Assembly: GCA_001599975.1 (NCBI GenBank)
Contig: BCIO01000008.1
Coordinates: 62,001-126,000, forward strand
DNA from: Cystobasidiopsis lactophilus
Lineage: Eukaryota; Basidiomycota; Agaricostilbomycetes; Agaricostilbales; Chionosphaeraceae
Length of the DNA: 64,000 nucleotides
Direction of reading: 5' to 3'
How positions within the stretch are numbered: position 1 is the stretch's first letter; each line of letters starts with the position of its first letter. The position numbers and the translations under genes are program-made. Below are positions 1 through 10,857 of this stretch, piece after piece. The notes beneath the pieces were generated by a model that saw only the letters and a program-made list of their open reading frames with translations, was not told the origin of the DNA and searched no databases.

Positions 1-540
1 CAGCAGGAGGTCGAGGCTTTGTTGTTGTTGCAGTAGGACCGGACGCAGTGGAGGACGCGGGCGAGCCTGACCTGACAGCAGCTGTAGTCTTGGCGTCGGC
101 TGCTTTGGTGGCGGACACCACGGCAGGCCTGCGCGCTGCAGTTGTCGAGGTCGCGGATGGAGGGGCCCGAGCTCCTGCTGGCCTCGTCGCGGCCGGTGCA
201 GCGCCAGACCTGACGCTGGGCTTGACCGCTGCTGTAGTGGCAGGCTTGGACAGTGCTGGTTTGACGGTGCCAGGCGCGAGTCGCTTGACAGGAGTGCCTA
301 TTGCCCCAACCTTGAGCTTCTTGTTTATGCATTGCGGATCCATTGCTCACCCTTGGCTGTTCCAGCTGCTCCAGGTTTGACCGCGGGCGCTGCTTTGGGC
401 TTGTCCTCCTCCACGACTGCTGCTGCTGGCTCATCACTGGGCGCCGACGTGGGTTCAGAGCCAGGCACGTCTTCGGGCTGGGGCTGCTCCTGCTCCGCGT
501 CGAGCACGGGCTGCTCCTCTGCTGCGGCCGCCGTCGCCAT
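1..540 (-). CDS. Ala/Pro/Lys-rich hypothetical protein, 5' part (cut by window edge)
   Basis: I do not recognise the family. The ATG at 538-540 (minus strand) opens with MATAAAAEEQPVLDAEQEQ, then an acidic, Pro/Glu-rich stretch. A frame change near 325-355 fits a short intron (donor GTGAGC). The frame then stays open to the window edge as a basic Ala/Pro/Lys/Thr/Ser-rich low-complexity chain (for example KPALSKPATTAAVKPSVRSG). This looks like a disordered linker of a nuclear, cytoskeletal or membrane-scaffold protein, but nothing visible fixes a role. The open frame continues upstream of the ATG only through TTG and other non-ATG codons, so 540 is chosen. A TATA-like TATATA on the minus strand lies near 690-697, about 150 bases upstream. 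The promoter and first 55-60 codons are duplicated at 7367-7705. Confidence 0.55.
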
Positions 541-709
541 TGTTGATGCACTGAGCTCAGTACACTTGAAACTCAAGGCAAGGGCTCGTCGTCGAGCAAA
601 AGCGACACGCAAGAAGAGCGCGTGCTCAAGCCTCCAGCACGTGCAATTTCAGTGGCAATTTCCTTCCAGAGGGAATGCCGGAGTCCAAGCTATATAACAA
701 GATCACAGA
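371..709 (-). repeat. Dispersed duplication, copy 1 (promoter plus first exon)
   Basis: This block matches 7367-7705 in the same orientation at a constant offset of 6996 bases, with no indel and roughly a dozen to fifteen substitutions by eye. It carries the TATA-like box, the 5' untranslated region and the start of the coding region. About 125 bases upstream of the ATG are essentially unchanged. Confidence 0.9.
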
Positions 710-855
710 TGGACTAGAGAGTTCAGAGCCGAAAAAGGAGGAAGGGCGGAATGTCGAACGATCGCTAGAACCTTTGGACACGGTGACGGAAATTGAGATC
801 CGCGCAGGGGTTGTTGCCACCTTGCGCCTTCGCAGTATTTCGGCAGACCAGGCCG

Positions 856-2576
856 TCATGTTGAGAGAGGAGGAGGCAGCAGCCCTTGCGCGGCGGCCTC
901 TCGATAAACCTTGACATGAACTTCAAACGTGTCGGTATAAGCCAACCAACCAGCATCCTTGGCCTTTTGCATGCTGTAGACGTTGTCCCAGTCCATACCA
1001 AAAGCCCAGTCAACTGCGAGCAAATGCAAACACCCGAGATCAGTGCGATTCTCGTAAAATGAGGACGAGCGACACGCACGGAGCGGCCACCAAGTCCTGT
1101 CCAATACGTCGGCTTGGAGATGGTGCTGGACAACCAAGCGATCAAACGCTTCCCGGACGTCCGATCGCTGGCTCCATTTGACCATCGATAGCCGATTCTT
1201 GATCCATGCACGTTCGCCACCGCCCCGTGGGGCTTCGGTTGGCAATTGCGTCTGTGCGCCAGTCGCCCTATCAGGCTGAATCTCGAGGCCCTTTGGGAGC
1301 TGTGCCTTACCTCATGGTCATTTTGGCCATTAGCTGGCGGAATGGCTGTTGATAAGCCATACAAAGATGCCAGTCTGGGCCACAAGCGAGCCCACTGCAT
1401 CGGATCTCCGTTAACGATGTTGAAGCCTTCTCCTCCGCCTTGGTTGATAGCAAGAAATTCGTGAAAGGCGGAATTGAGCTGAGCTGAAGAATGATCGGAG
1501 GAGGCGAAGTACGTCGAGCGAGTGCCAGGGAACTCGACCACTGACTCGCCCAGCTGAAAGGCCAAATCACAAGTCAGTACCTGTGTCTTGGATGACCTCG
1601 GAAGGAGACACGCCCACCTCCTTGGAGACAGCGAGGTAGAGTCCATATGCTAAAGCAACATTCAAAGCGTTGACCTCTTGAGGAGCGCCCTGCAAAGCTC
1701 GAGGAGGAATTTGAGAACAAGTCTGTAGCTGAGACTCCGGAGAAGGGATAAGACCACCTACCAAAATATAGGCTGGCCGTCCCGTGCACCAATCGAATCC
1801 ACATCGCGCGCTCTCCTCTTTCAGGACGGCTTCTTGCGCAACGTAGAAGTTTGAGGGCTGCATTATTGCCATTAAGAATTAAAGCTCCTTCAGGGGAACG
1901 GTCGACATGCTCACGTCTGGTATGGTGATGTCCGTTTCCGTCATGGGCAATAAAACTGGACCAAAGGGCATGCCGTAGTACTGAGAGAGCGGGAGGTCTT
2001 CAGTCCTGCTGCTTCTTCTACGAATGGAGTGCGAAGCTTACTTTGCCTCCGGTTTGAAGCACTACTTTCTTCAACTTTGGCTCCTGGCTGCTTGCAGAGT
2101 TCCGATCGAGCGCCTGGATGATCACTCGCAGCATACTGGCGTTAGTCGAGCACAACTTTTCAGTGGCGGTGAACAGTTCTGCGCCGAGATCATTGGAAGC
2201 GGCGCTCGGATCGAAATAAGCGAAGTGGAACAGATATTGGCCAGATATTTGCTTTTCGGCTAGCTCTGCGGCCAGATCTTCGGCCGAGGGGGATAGGAGG
2301 TCGATGGAGTGGTGCACGATGTTACCGCCAAGAGGTGTCTTGGGTGGACGGCGGGACAGGGCGTGGACAGTGGCCCAACGCTGTGAATGCGCCTTGAGCC
2401 ATTCACACATCGCCTGACCCGTTGGGCTTAGCGTGCAAGTCGGTGGCAACAGCACACACTGGGCATGGGCTACTCACAAAGCCAGAGATTCCGTTGGCGC
2501 CAGTGACGATGGCCGTAAGACCACTAACTTCAGGCGCATAGTCGGGCAGGCAGCGCAATATGCCCTCGTTGTGCAT
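856..2576 (-). CDS. PRISE-type atypical short-chain reductase (progesterone 5-beta-reductase/iridoid synthase-like)
   Basis: NAD(P)H-dependent reductases of this family reduce activated C=C bonds of enones and related substrates; the substrate here is unknown. The N-terminus, from the ATG at 2574-2576, reads MHNEGILRCLPDYAPEVSG and then the Rossmann motif AIVTGANGISGF. Exon 2 has a cofactor-type ALSRRP, FHFAYFDP and the family strand KVVLQTGGK followed by YYGMPFGP. Next come the NFYVAQE exon with the catalytic-type Tyr, the CTGRPAYI strand, then NIVNGDPMQWARLWPRLA and the C-terminal DWAFGMDWDNVYSMQKAKDA, ending near 856. This order is the PRISE layout, and the assembled length of roughly 390-400 residues is normal. 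At least six exons are separated by 50-90 base introns. It is divergent from the MFS gene at 3206. Confidence 0.8.
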
Positions 2577-3205
2577 CTTTCGTATGCTGTTGCTGCTACA
2601 GACTTCTCTAGGAGCAAGCTACCACTGCGGCACTGCCCCTCTGCGGAGACGGAGCCCGGAAAAATTGAGCATTGAGTAGCCTGAGAGCTACATGCTGCCC
2701 AGATCGCAAGCCCCAGCGGTCTGGCCGCCACACAACTGAAAGTTGTAGATCGTAAACAGAGGGATGTGCAGAAGAGGCGAAACCGAAAGAACAAGCGAGC
2801 ACTCCGGCATCAAAAGACAGGTCACAGCAATTGAGAGATTCAGAAAGTGCTCCCATCTCTGCCAAGCTTCGCGGCTCGCCAATTGACGCTGGTTGCTGCA
2901 ACGAGCTGATGGCAGAGACCAAAGAACCTCCGGTGGCAAAGGGGAGGCAGTTGTCCGCGGGCGGCCGCGGGGCCCAAGAAGGCCGCGGCCTCTCTCATCA
3001 GCGGCGTTGTCCAAAGGCATTTGCCACCTGAGCGACGACTACGGCACGAGCTCCTCTTGCGATCTTCGAGGCGCAAACGACTTTTCTAGCTGCCACTCTG
3101 GTCTTGCCGGTGTTGCCACGCCTAATCAGCTTCGCCTGAGTTTGTCCGTGCCGTCTATCTATCCCCAGGTCCCACCTTGCTGACTATTCTTTGTCCTCTG
3201 ACAAC
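2577..3205. promoter_or_regulatory. Divergent intergenic region between reductase and MFS transporter
   Basis: 629 bases separate the two start codons. No convincing open frame is seen. A GC-rich patch with NotI-like GCGGCCGC lies near 2958-2966. The bases just before the MFS ATG are pyrimidine-rich, as expected for a 5' leader. Confidence 0.5.
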
Positions 3206-6140
3206 ATGGCAGACCAGAAGGAAATCGACCAGAAGCATGAGCTTCAGCATGTGTCCAGCCCCGAGCCCAGCAATAATCTGTTGCGCGGCTCAGAGGTTGA
3301 TGCCCTCGGACAGGAGGATCTGAGTCGGTCGCGCGCATTGGCCGTCGACCAGTCTGAGGTCAAAGGATATTTGAAGTCGCCTCCGTTGGTCGGTTCCTGC
3401 CTGGCTTTGGCGGTGCTATATGCGGGCATTCTCTGGGGCTTCGCGGTGCCAGCAGCCGTCATTACGACCATCAATGCCGACATTGGCCCTTCTGACAATG
3501 CGTCCCTTTTCAGCATCCTGTGGACACTCTGCGTGAGGTGTCTGCTCCTTTTCGTCTACTAGACAAATGTCTAACTCGTGGCACACAGGTGACGATCATG
3601 AGCTTGATCTTTGGTCGCCTCTCCGATAAGTTTGGCCGGCGCCCATTCTTACTCTTCTCCTGTGGGCTCGGCACCATTGGTGGCATTGTTGGTGCGCGGG
3701 TCTTCTGACCATCGTTTTCTTCTTACTGAAAACAGAAACTTTGACATAGCGTGTACTGCGTGAGCCAGACTTCCTTTTCCTCAAGGGTGAAACTAAGTCT
3801 CTGCACCGCAGTCAGCACATGGATGTTTTGATTGGGGCCAATGTCCTGATTGGATTGTCTGCTGGAGTGCCTGCAGTATGCCTCCGATCACCGGACCTGA
3901 AGTTCTTAGTCTTGACTCATGCTTTCATGCGCAATCAGGTCTATCCGTTGATTGTTGGGGAGCTGGTGCCACACAAGCTAAAGTTTATCTTCATTCCCGT
4001 CATCAACTCGTTCAATGTCATTCCCGTGAGTTTGCTTCACAATTTTGCGGCATTGCCGCTAACCATTATTTTTGCTTAGGTCGGCTTCGGTGCCTATTTG
4101 GGTTCGCTGCATTGAGTCTGCGCTGTTTGTCTGCGATCGGACTAATGCCGAATCATGTCAGGAAGCGACATTGCTATTCGCTTTGGATGGAGAACTGTAG
4201 GGTTGCGTTTGTGCGTTCGAGACGCTGCCTTTCCCTAACCTTCAACGTCCAGATATACTACATCTATATTGCACTCATGGCAGTTTCTGGCATTCTGTTC
4301 TTCTTCTTCTACGTGCGTAAGGGCTCCACCGTTGTCACAGCGGCATGCTGACCTCTGTGCACACCACACATAGCGTCCTGCTTCGTTCCGTCAACTCCAC
4401 GGCCCGGATCGCACGTTCATGCAGGAGTTCAAGCGCATTGATTTCGTTGGCTTTTTCTTTCTCATCACAGGTGTACGTGGTCAATCTGTTGTCTTTGCAC
4501 TGCCATCACTGATTCTCTTTGCCCATCATAGTTGACCTCTTTCCTCCTGTCCGTCCTCGTCCTCCTCGAACATAGTCCCACGCACAGCGAAGGCTAAAAC
4601 ATGCGAACAGCGGCGTCAGTTGGGGCAATCAGCCGTCACCTTGGTCATCTGCTAAGATTCTGGGCTTGCTGGTGGGCGGAGCTGTCTCCCTGGTCCTGTG
4701 GTTCGCCTGGGGTGTGTTTCGCTTCCTGTATGGCTCACGGCACGTCTTCTTACTCTGAAGGCAGCTTGGTTCGGCAATGCGGCTAATCCAGTTGTCCCTC
4801 TGAGGCTTTTCCGGACCACGAAAGGCATCGTCCCTTTGGTGGTCCTTGCCATTGCTTCCGGTGTCATCTATGTCGGATTTGCGATCATGTGGCCCACACA
4901 AGGTGTGTTGCCTTCCAGTTCACTTCGACCGAAGCTGACATTCCTCTGCAGTCTTTGCTGTCTTCTCGATCGAAATCACCAGCTGGCAAGGTGTGTCAGC
5001 CGATTGCGTTAGTCTGCTTCCTTTTGACGATATATGGCGCGCAGAGCTCGCTTGGATGTCCACCACGATCGGTTTCGGAACCTGGTTTGGGTGGGTGCTT
5101 GAAACTATGTAGCTCGGCCTCCTTGGCTCAATTCTTCACAGACTGGCATTCATCACTCCCTTGGTTGGTGTGATCAAGCATGTAAGATTTGGTGCCGACC
5201 ACTCCTTCCCTTGTTCGCAATTGAACGTTCGGCTGCCTGCAGGTCAAGTGGCAGCTCATGTTCTACATTATTTGGATCACGGTGAGCTGCTGCCTTTGGC
5301 CCTCTGGCATCAACGACAGCTCTGATCAAACATCACGTCCCAGTGCTTCGTCGGTGGCCTGTCCACCGTGACTCGCCACACCAAGGCAGCTGGCATTGCT
5401 CTCTCCTTCCTCGGCACTGTGCCTGTTGGCATTCTCGAAACCGCACCCGTTCTCTTGACACAAGTGAGTGTTCACGCCATAGTGTGTGGCGAATATAGAC
5501 TCACGTCTCGACAACAGATGGTCTGCGAGCCTAGCGACCTCGGTGTGCTTGTCGGTTCGTACCCCACTCTTTTAGGCTTCCAACTTTCAAGCCAGGCGCT
5601 CAATCGACTGGTGTCCAAAAGCTACGATTGCAGCCATGCGCACTGGCGGCGGAGCCATCTTCACATCCGTCTTCGTTGCGATCCTGTCCAACAAGACGCC
5701 GGGCGAAGTAACCAAGGCTGTGACGCCAGCCGCCACCACTGCCGGCTTGCCTCCTGCCTCCGTACCGGCTCTGATTGCTGCGCTGGGAGCGGGCAACGCC
5801 ACTGCGGCAGGACTTGTGCCTGGCAGCAGCCCGGCCATCGTCCAGGCAGCTTCTTTGGCGTACAATGACGGCCTCTCCAACGCCTACGCCTTCGTCTACT
5901 ACGCCGTATTGGCCCTTTGCCTGGCTGGTTGCATCGCTTCCATCTTTGTCCCCGACTTTGACGATGATTTCACCACCCACATCCACAGACAGGCACGTTT
6001 CGACGCCTGCGTGCGATGTCCTTCTAACGCAAACTAAATTGCATGCGCAGGTCTATGGCAAGGACACCACCGAGGTCGACGCGCGCGTGGAAACCAAGCT
6101 GCATCAGACTTTGATGCGGGGAGTCGAGGAGGGCAAATGA
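3206..6140 (+). CDS. MFS transporter of the fungal TRI12/siderophore-iron type
   Basis: A plasma-membrane or vacuolar proton-driven carrier of the TRI12-like branch (trichothecene or siderophore efflux/uptake), expected to have 14 membrane spans. The ATG at 3206 begins MADQKEIDQKHELQHVSS, a hydrophilic tail of about 65 residues. The first span is SCLALAVLYAGILWGFAV. The MFS loop 2-3 signature is clear across the next intron: SLIFGRLSDKFGRRPFLLFS. Later exons give IVGELVPHKLKFIFIPVINS (a TRI12-like ELVP motif), IYYIYIALMAVSGILFFFFY and AYAFVYYAVLALCLAGCIAS. The protein ends VETKLHQTLMRGVEEGK. Ten or more short exons are needed. The substrate cannot be read from the sequence. The head-to-head PRISE reductase suggests modification plus export of one compound, which is inference. 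Confidence 0.8.
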
Positions 6141-6266
6141 TGGGTGGCAAGTGCCATGTGCGCTCGCTGCACACCGCTACACACAACCAATTCAAGCGTC
6201 CGTTGGGAGGGAGTGAAAGATAGTTTTGTTTTTGCAAGAGGAAAGACCTAATCGCTCAATCTAATA

Positions 6267-6960
6267 CTACGTGGACATCAGACGGATTTCGTATGACTGT
6301 CGCAAAATGCAGATGATAAGGGACCAAAGCAAGGCAACGAGGTTCCAAAGGAACCAGCACATGTCGGTAGGCGTCGCGGATCGTGCCGTTGGAGAAGGGC
6401 TCCGGGATGAGGTTCTAGCTTGGAAGTTGGACTTCGGTCCCGCTATAGCGAGGCTTTTCCAAGTCTTGAGAGTGCGCATCGTATTGGCTTTCGGCCAGGT
6501 CTTGCCGAAGACAGGCCACGAACCTGTCGATGCTGCTGGCCGAAGTGGAAGCTTTCGAGGTCCGAGCTCGGTTTGGTGCAAAGCCTGGAAAGCAGCGACC
6601 TCCTGGACGTGCCCAGCCTTTTTGAGGTGTAACACACCGAGGGAGAACAGTGATGAGCATCAAAGAGGACTGGATTCGGAACAGGTTGCCGGTTTTGCTC
6701 TTCATTGTCACCTGCAGGCTCACCAAAAGATCTAGTACCCCGTAAACAAGTGAGGAAGAAGTAGAGGCACCCACCAGGCCGAACTTGCACGATGATACTG
6801 CAATGCCAACCGCTCTCCCTCGCTCTCCCTCTCTTTCACACGCGCCCTGCTGGCCTCGTTGAGCAAGCTTGACGATATCTTCTCCGGACCTTCTTGGCTC
6901 CAACGAGCTGAGGCTTGGTCCCGTGCAGCCCGCGGTGACATCGACAGCGCATGAGTCTGC
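6267..6960 (-). CDS. Hypothetical gene, structure unresolved
   Basis: All three minus-strand frames are partly open here, and exon choice is uncertain. One candidate exon reads RFVACLRQDLAESQYDAHSQ. A different frame at the 3' end gives a hydrophobic tail (MCWFLWNLVALLWSLIICIL) that would be a single membrane span near the stop at 6267. An upstream piece (SSLLNEASRARVKERESEGE) is helical and charged. Possible introns with GTGGGT and GTGACA donors are visible. I recognise no family. It may be the downstream part of the gene whose duplicated 5' end lies at 7536, which would make that gene a chimera; this is untested. Confidence 0.25.
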
Positions 6961-7191
6961 CATTTGGGGGCCGGTCAATCGTACCCAGCTCGGCTTTCGA
7001 GCGAGCGCCACCGGGTGCGCAGTGAGCCTTGGCAGCCGAACTTCAGAGCGCCAGACGTGGCTTCGTTGCTTGTCCGTTCCAAAAGGTGAGGCTAGACGAC
7101 ATCGCACTTGTTTGGTCTGTAAGAGCCCAGAGCTAAGTCAGACATGCGGCCTCGTTCTTCGCAGAATGGAGAGCGCGCGACGAACCCTGCT

Positions 7192-7536
7192 TCATCGGCA
7201 ACAGCATTCAAGCTCCCTTGTCGCCCGCTTGGCCAAGCGAATAGCAAGAGGCCACTGCTTTGGTTGTCGCTGAGTCTGCGGGTCTTGGAGGACGCGGGGG
7301 TGACCAGCGCTGTTGTTGTTGTTGTTGCCCGCCCTAGGCGGCTTGACTGCTGCTGCTGCTGCTGCTCCAGGCTTGACCGCGGGCGCTGCTTTATGCTTGT
7401 CCTCCTCCACGACTGCTGCTGCTGGCTCATCGCTGGGCGCCGACGTGGGTTCAGAGCCGGGCACGTCTTCGGGCTGGGGCTGCTCCTGCTCCGCGTCGAG
7501 CACGGGCTGTTCCTCCGCTGCCGCAGCCGTCGCCAT
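7192..7536 (-). CDS. Duplicated N-terminal exon of the Ala/Pro-rich gene, diverging after about 60 codons
   Basis: From the ATG at 7534-7536 the product starts MATAAAAEEQPVLDAEQEQ, as in the gene at 540. It stays alike through AAPAVKPGAA and then departs at a run of GCT (Ala) codons near 7348-7366. The continuation PPRAGNNNNNSAGHPRVLQD and on to a stop at 7192 is unlike the first copy. It carries its own TATA-like box near 7687-7693. It is either a truncated copy or the first exon of a chimeric gene continuing toward 6267. A GTTGCC splice donor just before the stop would allow the second option. Confidence 0.45.
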   Translation of the reverse strand: MATAAAAEEQPVLDAEQEQPQPEDVPGSEPTSAPSDEPAAAVVEEDKHKAAPAVKPGAAAAAAVKPPRAGNNNNNSAGHPRVLQDPQTQRQPKQWPLAIRLAKRATRELECCCR

Positions 7537-7705
7537 TGTTGATGCACTAAGCTCAGTACACTTGAAACTCAAGGCAAGGGCTCGTCGTCGAGCAAAAGCG
7601 ACACGCAAGAAGAGCGCGTGCTCAAGCCTCCAGCACGTGCAATTTCAGTGGCAATTTCCTTCCAGAGGGAATGCCGCAGCCCAAGCTATATAACAAGGTC
7701 ACAGA
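7367..7705 (-). repeat. Dispersed duplication, copy 2 (promoter plus first exon)
   Basis: Same-orientation match to 371-709 with no indel. One edge falls in a GCT/CAG triplet run; the other falls about 50 bases from the stop codon of the gene at 7755. Confidence 0.9.
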
Positions 7706-7754
7706 CGAAGCAAACAGTCTTAACGACGAAACAGAGGAGCGAAGAAGGGCCGAA

Positions 7755-8615
7755 TCAAGGGTGGTTCTGCCGGCGCGCCCAGTATCGGCGGTGGCGTTGG
7801 CGCCGGGTGATGACGCCGTTGGAGCAAGTGTTGCCAGCGTTCACAACTTGGAAGGGGAACCAGCTGCCATTGACGCACTGGCGGAACTGCCTGCCGTCCG
7901 CGGAGCACGAAATGGTATTGGGCTGGCATTCTGCGTTGGCCGAGCTCGACCTGGCATCCGCAACCGTGTTGGCATCGTGACCAGGAGCGTCGGCGTCTAG
8001 GGAAGTATTAATCAGCTCAAGCCTTCAATGTGGGCAGGGCGCAACCTACAGTTGGTGTCAGACAAAGTCCAGGTGCTAGGCACGTTGTCATAGCCCAAGG
8101 TTGAGTTCAAGGAAAGATCGCCCTTAATGTTGCCACTGCATCCAAGTCTGAGTTGAGATCGTAAACTTGGACGAGGAATGTTCGCTACCCCAAAGCTGAA
8201 AAGAGCGCGTTCGTCGTATCAATGCCAGATTGTGTGGTGCAAGTTCCACCAGGCCCCTGCGAACAGCTTTCAGGATGCCACTCCTTCAAGGAAAAGGCGA
8301 ATATCAAGGTCACTGACGCATTTGTCAACTACCATGGCCTTGAACGCTGCACCGCCACTCGAGATTTCGACGAGCTTGCCGCACCAGGAGCCCGAGCCGA
8401 ACTGGACCGGGTTCAGCGCCACGCCCATGTCGGTGTTGCGCATCTTCCATCCACAAGCTCCAAGCCCAACGTCCGACTGGAAAAGGACGGCAACGAATGA
8501 GGCTGTGCGGATCAATAGGGCTTGCGCAGAGACGAACCTGATAGTTTGTAGCTGGGCCCTGGTAGGCCATTGCGACCAGCGCATGAAAAGACGAAACGAA
8601 AAGGACAGTCTTCAT
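7755..8615 (-). CDS. Secreted double-psi beta-barrel (RlpA/expansin-like) protein with Cys-rich tail
   Basis: Likely an extracellular or cell-wall protein. The ATG at 8613-8615 opens a signal peptide, MKTVLFVSSFHALVAMAYQG. After a 61-base intron comes the DPBB core: VGLGACGWKMRNTDMGVALN, then GSWCGKLVEISSG and FKAMVVDKC, the usual G-A-C-G, WCG and V-V-D-K-C landmarks. Two further introns lead to GCSGNIKGDLSLNSTLGYDN and a linker. The last exon has ECQPNTISCSADGRQFRQCV and NGSWFPFQVVNAGNTC, a cysteine pattern like small fungal carbohydrate-binding modules (CBM19-like). The protein ends in a short basic tail. Length is about 230-240 residues. The DPBB assignment is firm; the carbohydrate-binding reading of the tail is inference. 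A TATA-like box (TATATAAC on the minus strand) is near 8731-8740. Confidence 0.78.
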
Positions 8616-9263
8616 GGTGCACGCAGAGCAAGAGTGACCCTCAGGTCGCCGAGGGGTGTGAGCCTTGCCAACCCGGTTTCAAGGAACGCCTTCTGTCCGT
8701 CTTCTTGATAGCGAACACCTCCATAGTGTGGTTATATACCATTGCGAGCAAGTCCAAGGGTGTCACACGGGCCGTTGGGCACGACTAGCGCAGAAGCCGG
8801 CGCGACTGGAAACGGCCTGGCGGTTCTAGTCTTCCTGCACGCAGCCAGTTGGCGGCATTGCGTCCAGCTCAATCCGGCAGATTTGGGCACTCTGAACGGC
8901 TTTTGTGCGACTAAGGATGATACTGGATGAAGTTGACAGTCCAGAGAGCACCGTACGCGTGCTCGCGCCGAAGTCGAAAAGAGGCAGTGAGTGGCAAATC
9001 GAGGGCAGAGACCATCGCAACTGCGGACAGTTGGCATTGATCTTGGCATGCTGCATATAAAGCAGACAATGAGAGAGGCAAAGTGCATACAAAGCCAGCA
9101 GGAGCCAATTGGAGCCTCCGAAGGGTCACTCCCGAGTTGGCCGGTTGTAGTCAAGAGGTCCCGGCGAATCTTCGACTTCATGTTTCTGAGGAATCGTATA
9201 GCACATTTGGTTGGCATTTACATCTACACAACTGAACATATGTTGGTCCTTATGCTTGCAGAG
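8616..9263. other. Intergenic region
   Basis: No gene supported. It holds a minus-strand TATA-like box near 8731-8740 for the DPBB gene and a plus-strand TATAAA near 9056-9062 with no matching gene. Confidence 0.45.
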
Positions 9264-10498
9264 TCAGGACTCTTGCGGCTCAAGTGTGGACAGTCGCTTC
9301 AGGAGCGCCTCCAGCTCCGCATCGTGAGCTCGAAGGCGTTGCACAAACTCTTTGGATCGCTGCAGAGTCATGGGCCTGAGTTGGACCGCCTGAGAAACGG
9401 GGGCTCGGTGGTGAACCCACTTCAACACGAAAGTCAGGGTTCGCTTCAACGGCAGGCAACTTTCCCATCCGGTCGCCTAGATGAGAAGCAGCTGCACGAA
9501 TGTGTGCGCTGAGGAACAGTAGATTAGCCTGCGGTAGGAACAGCGTCAATAATGAACAGATTGGCTGGGCAACAGACTGACCCGCTCAGTATCTACGAGA
9601 GCTCGTCTATCTTTGTGCGAGGTGGCAGCAGCAATCGAATCAAAGCCAAAACTGAGCATGTTCTGGAGGGTCGCCTGATTTCAACGACTACGTGTGTTTC
9701 CGATCCGGTGTCAGACTCACCAGCTGATCGCGCCAGTGTCGAATCTGACCACGAATTGGACAGCTGTCGGCCGAGGCATCCACCAGATAGCTAACGAGAA
9801 GAGCTTCGTTGATACTAGATATTAATCGGTCGATTGGAATGTACGAGTCCTGAATGAACAAGCGAAATCAGGCCATGGACAAGGCAAGATGGGTAAGCGC
9901 TCACACGGGAAGGTTTTCCGCGAGTCACGTCAAACCAAGATCTCGGTGGCCGAATTTCCTGGCCCAGGGTGAAGGAAAGGATCCCCCGGGCAACGGAGCG
10001 CAAGTCTTCGGCAGTGAAAGGGCGTCGGTATGCCAACTTGATATGGGCCAGGGCATACTGCCAATCGCGTATGAATATCGCCGAGAAGGTGCGCAATGGG
10101 GTCATCAAAAAGCCGTGGTAGGATGACAAGCGAATGTATTGACAGACGGCGAACTTGACGTCTTGGTCAGCTTGATGAAGTCCCAGGTCGACTTTGAGCT
10201 TTGCAGCTATGGATGGCGCCATTGCTCGCAGCTCTTCCACCGGGATCGCGTCGGTAGTGAACAAAGTGGCCGCGGTCTGCTCGTCTGCGGCGGTCGAGAG
10301 GCTGGCATTGCCATTGTACGAGGAGATCGACAGACGGGAGAAGAATTCCCTGGACGGACGCTGCAGCTGCAGCCTGTGAGGACTGTATAAGGGCTTCCCA
10401 ATTGAGCGAGCAACAGATGACAGCGAGCGTACATGGGCGACAGCTGTTACTCTGTGAGCGGCCAAGCGAATCAGCAAGGAGGAAGCAAATCCGCTCAC
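9264..10498 (-). CDS. Putative mitochondrial helical protein (LETM1-like at best), 5' end unresolved
   Basis: A leader rich in Arg, Ser and Leu (RSLSSVARSIGKPLYSPHRL) precedes ELRAMAPSIAAKLKVDLGL and a helical core including VCQYIRLSSYHGFLMTPLRT and TAEDLRSVARGILSFTLGQE. Further exons, joined by good donors (GTGAGCGC, GTGAGTCT), read DSYIPIDRLISSINEALLVS, ANLLFLSAHIRAAASHLGDR and the C-terminus EFVQRLRAHDAELEALLKRL, with a stop at 9264. The leader suggests mitochondrial import. The core has a faint resemblance to the LETM1 ribosome-binding-type helices, too weak to name it. No in-frame ATG precedes the leader within this exon, and a GTGAGC donor sits exactly at 10498, so a small first exon probably lies upstream (10500-10830). 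Confidence 0.5.
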
Positions 10499-10857
10499 GG
10501 ACGCTAAGACGGGGAATGGTCGTGGTCGAGAACAGAAGTGTCGACAGCAACTACTACTGTCTCGGCGGCTTCCGCGGTTGGAATGCCCTACTGGTTCCGA
10601 GACGAGTTGTGCGTTTGAAAGTCAAGGTCTTCAATTCACTTCGAGGGGCCTTCATTCGCAATTGTTCGGTAGTACTAGCGTCATGCCTAGGCAACCAGGG
10701 GGATCTCGCAAGACTGCAAATTCTGGGACGGACAGGGGCCGTAAGGAGCGCAGGTTTCGTCAGTGATTGGCAGAAACCCCGCGCTGTTCTTGTGGTTGGC
10801 CTCTGGACATGAAAACTAGACACATAAAGCAATCAAAACGTGCGCTTTGGCAAGAGT

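Noticed and set aside
51-380. Plus-strand frame rich in Ala/Val at the left edge
   Set aside because: It is the antisense of the low-complexity Ala/Pro/Lys exon on the minus strand.
765-1646. Long minus-strand open frame overlapping the reductase
   Set aside because: Only its middle part is a reductase exon; the rest reads through introns in the wrong frame.
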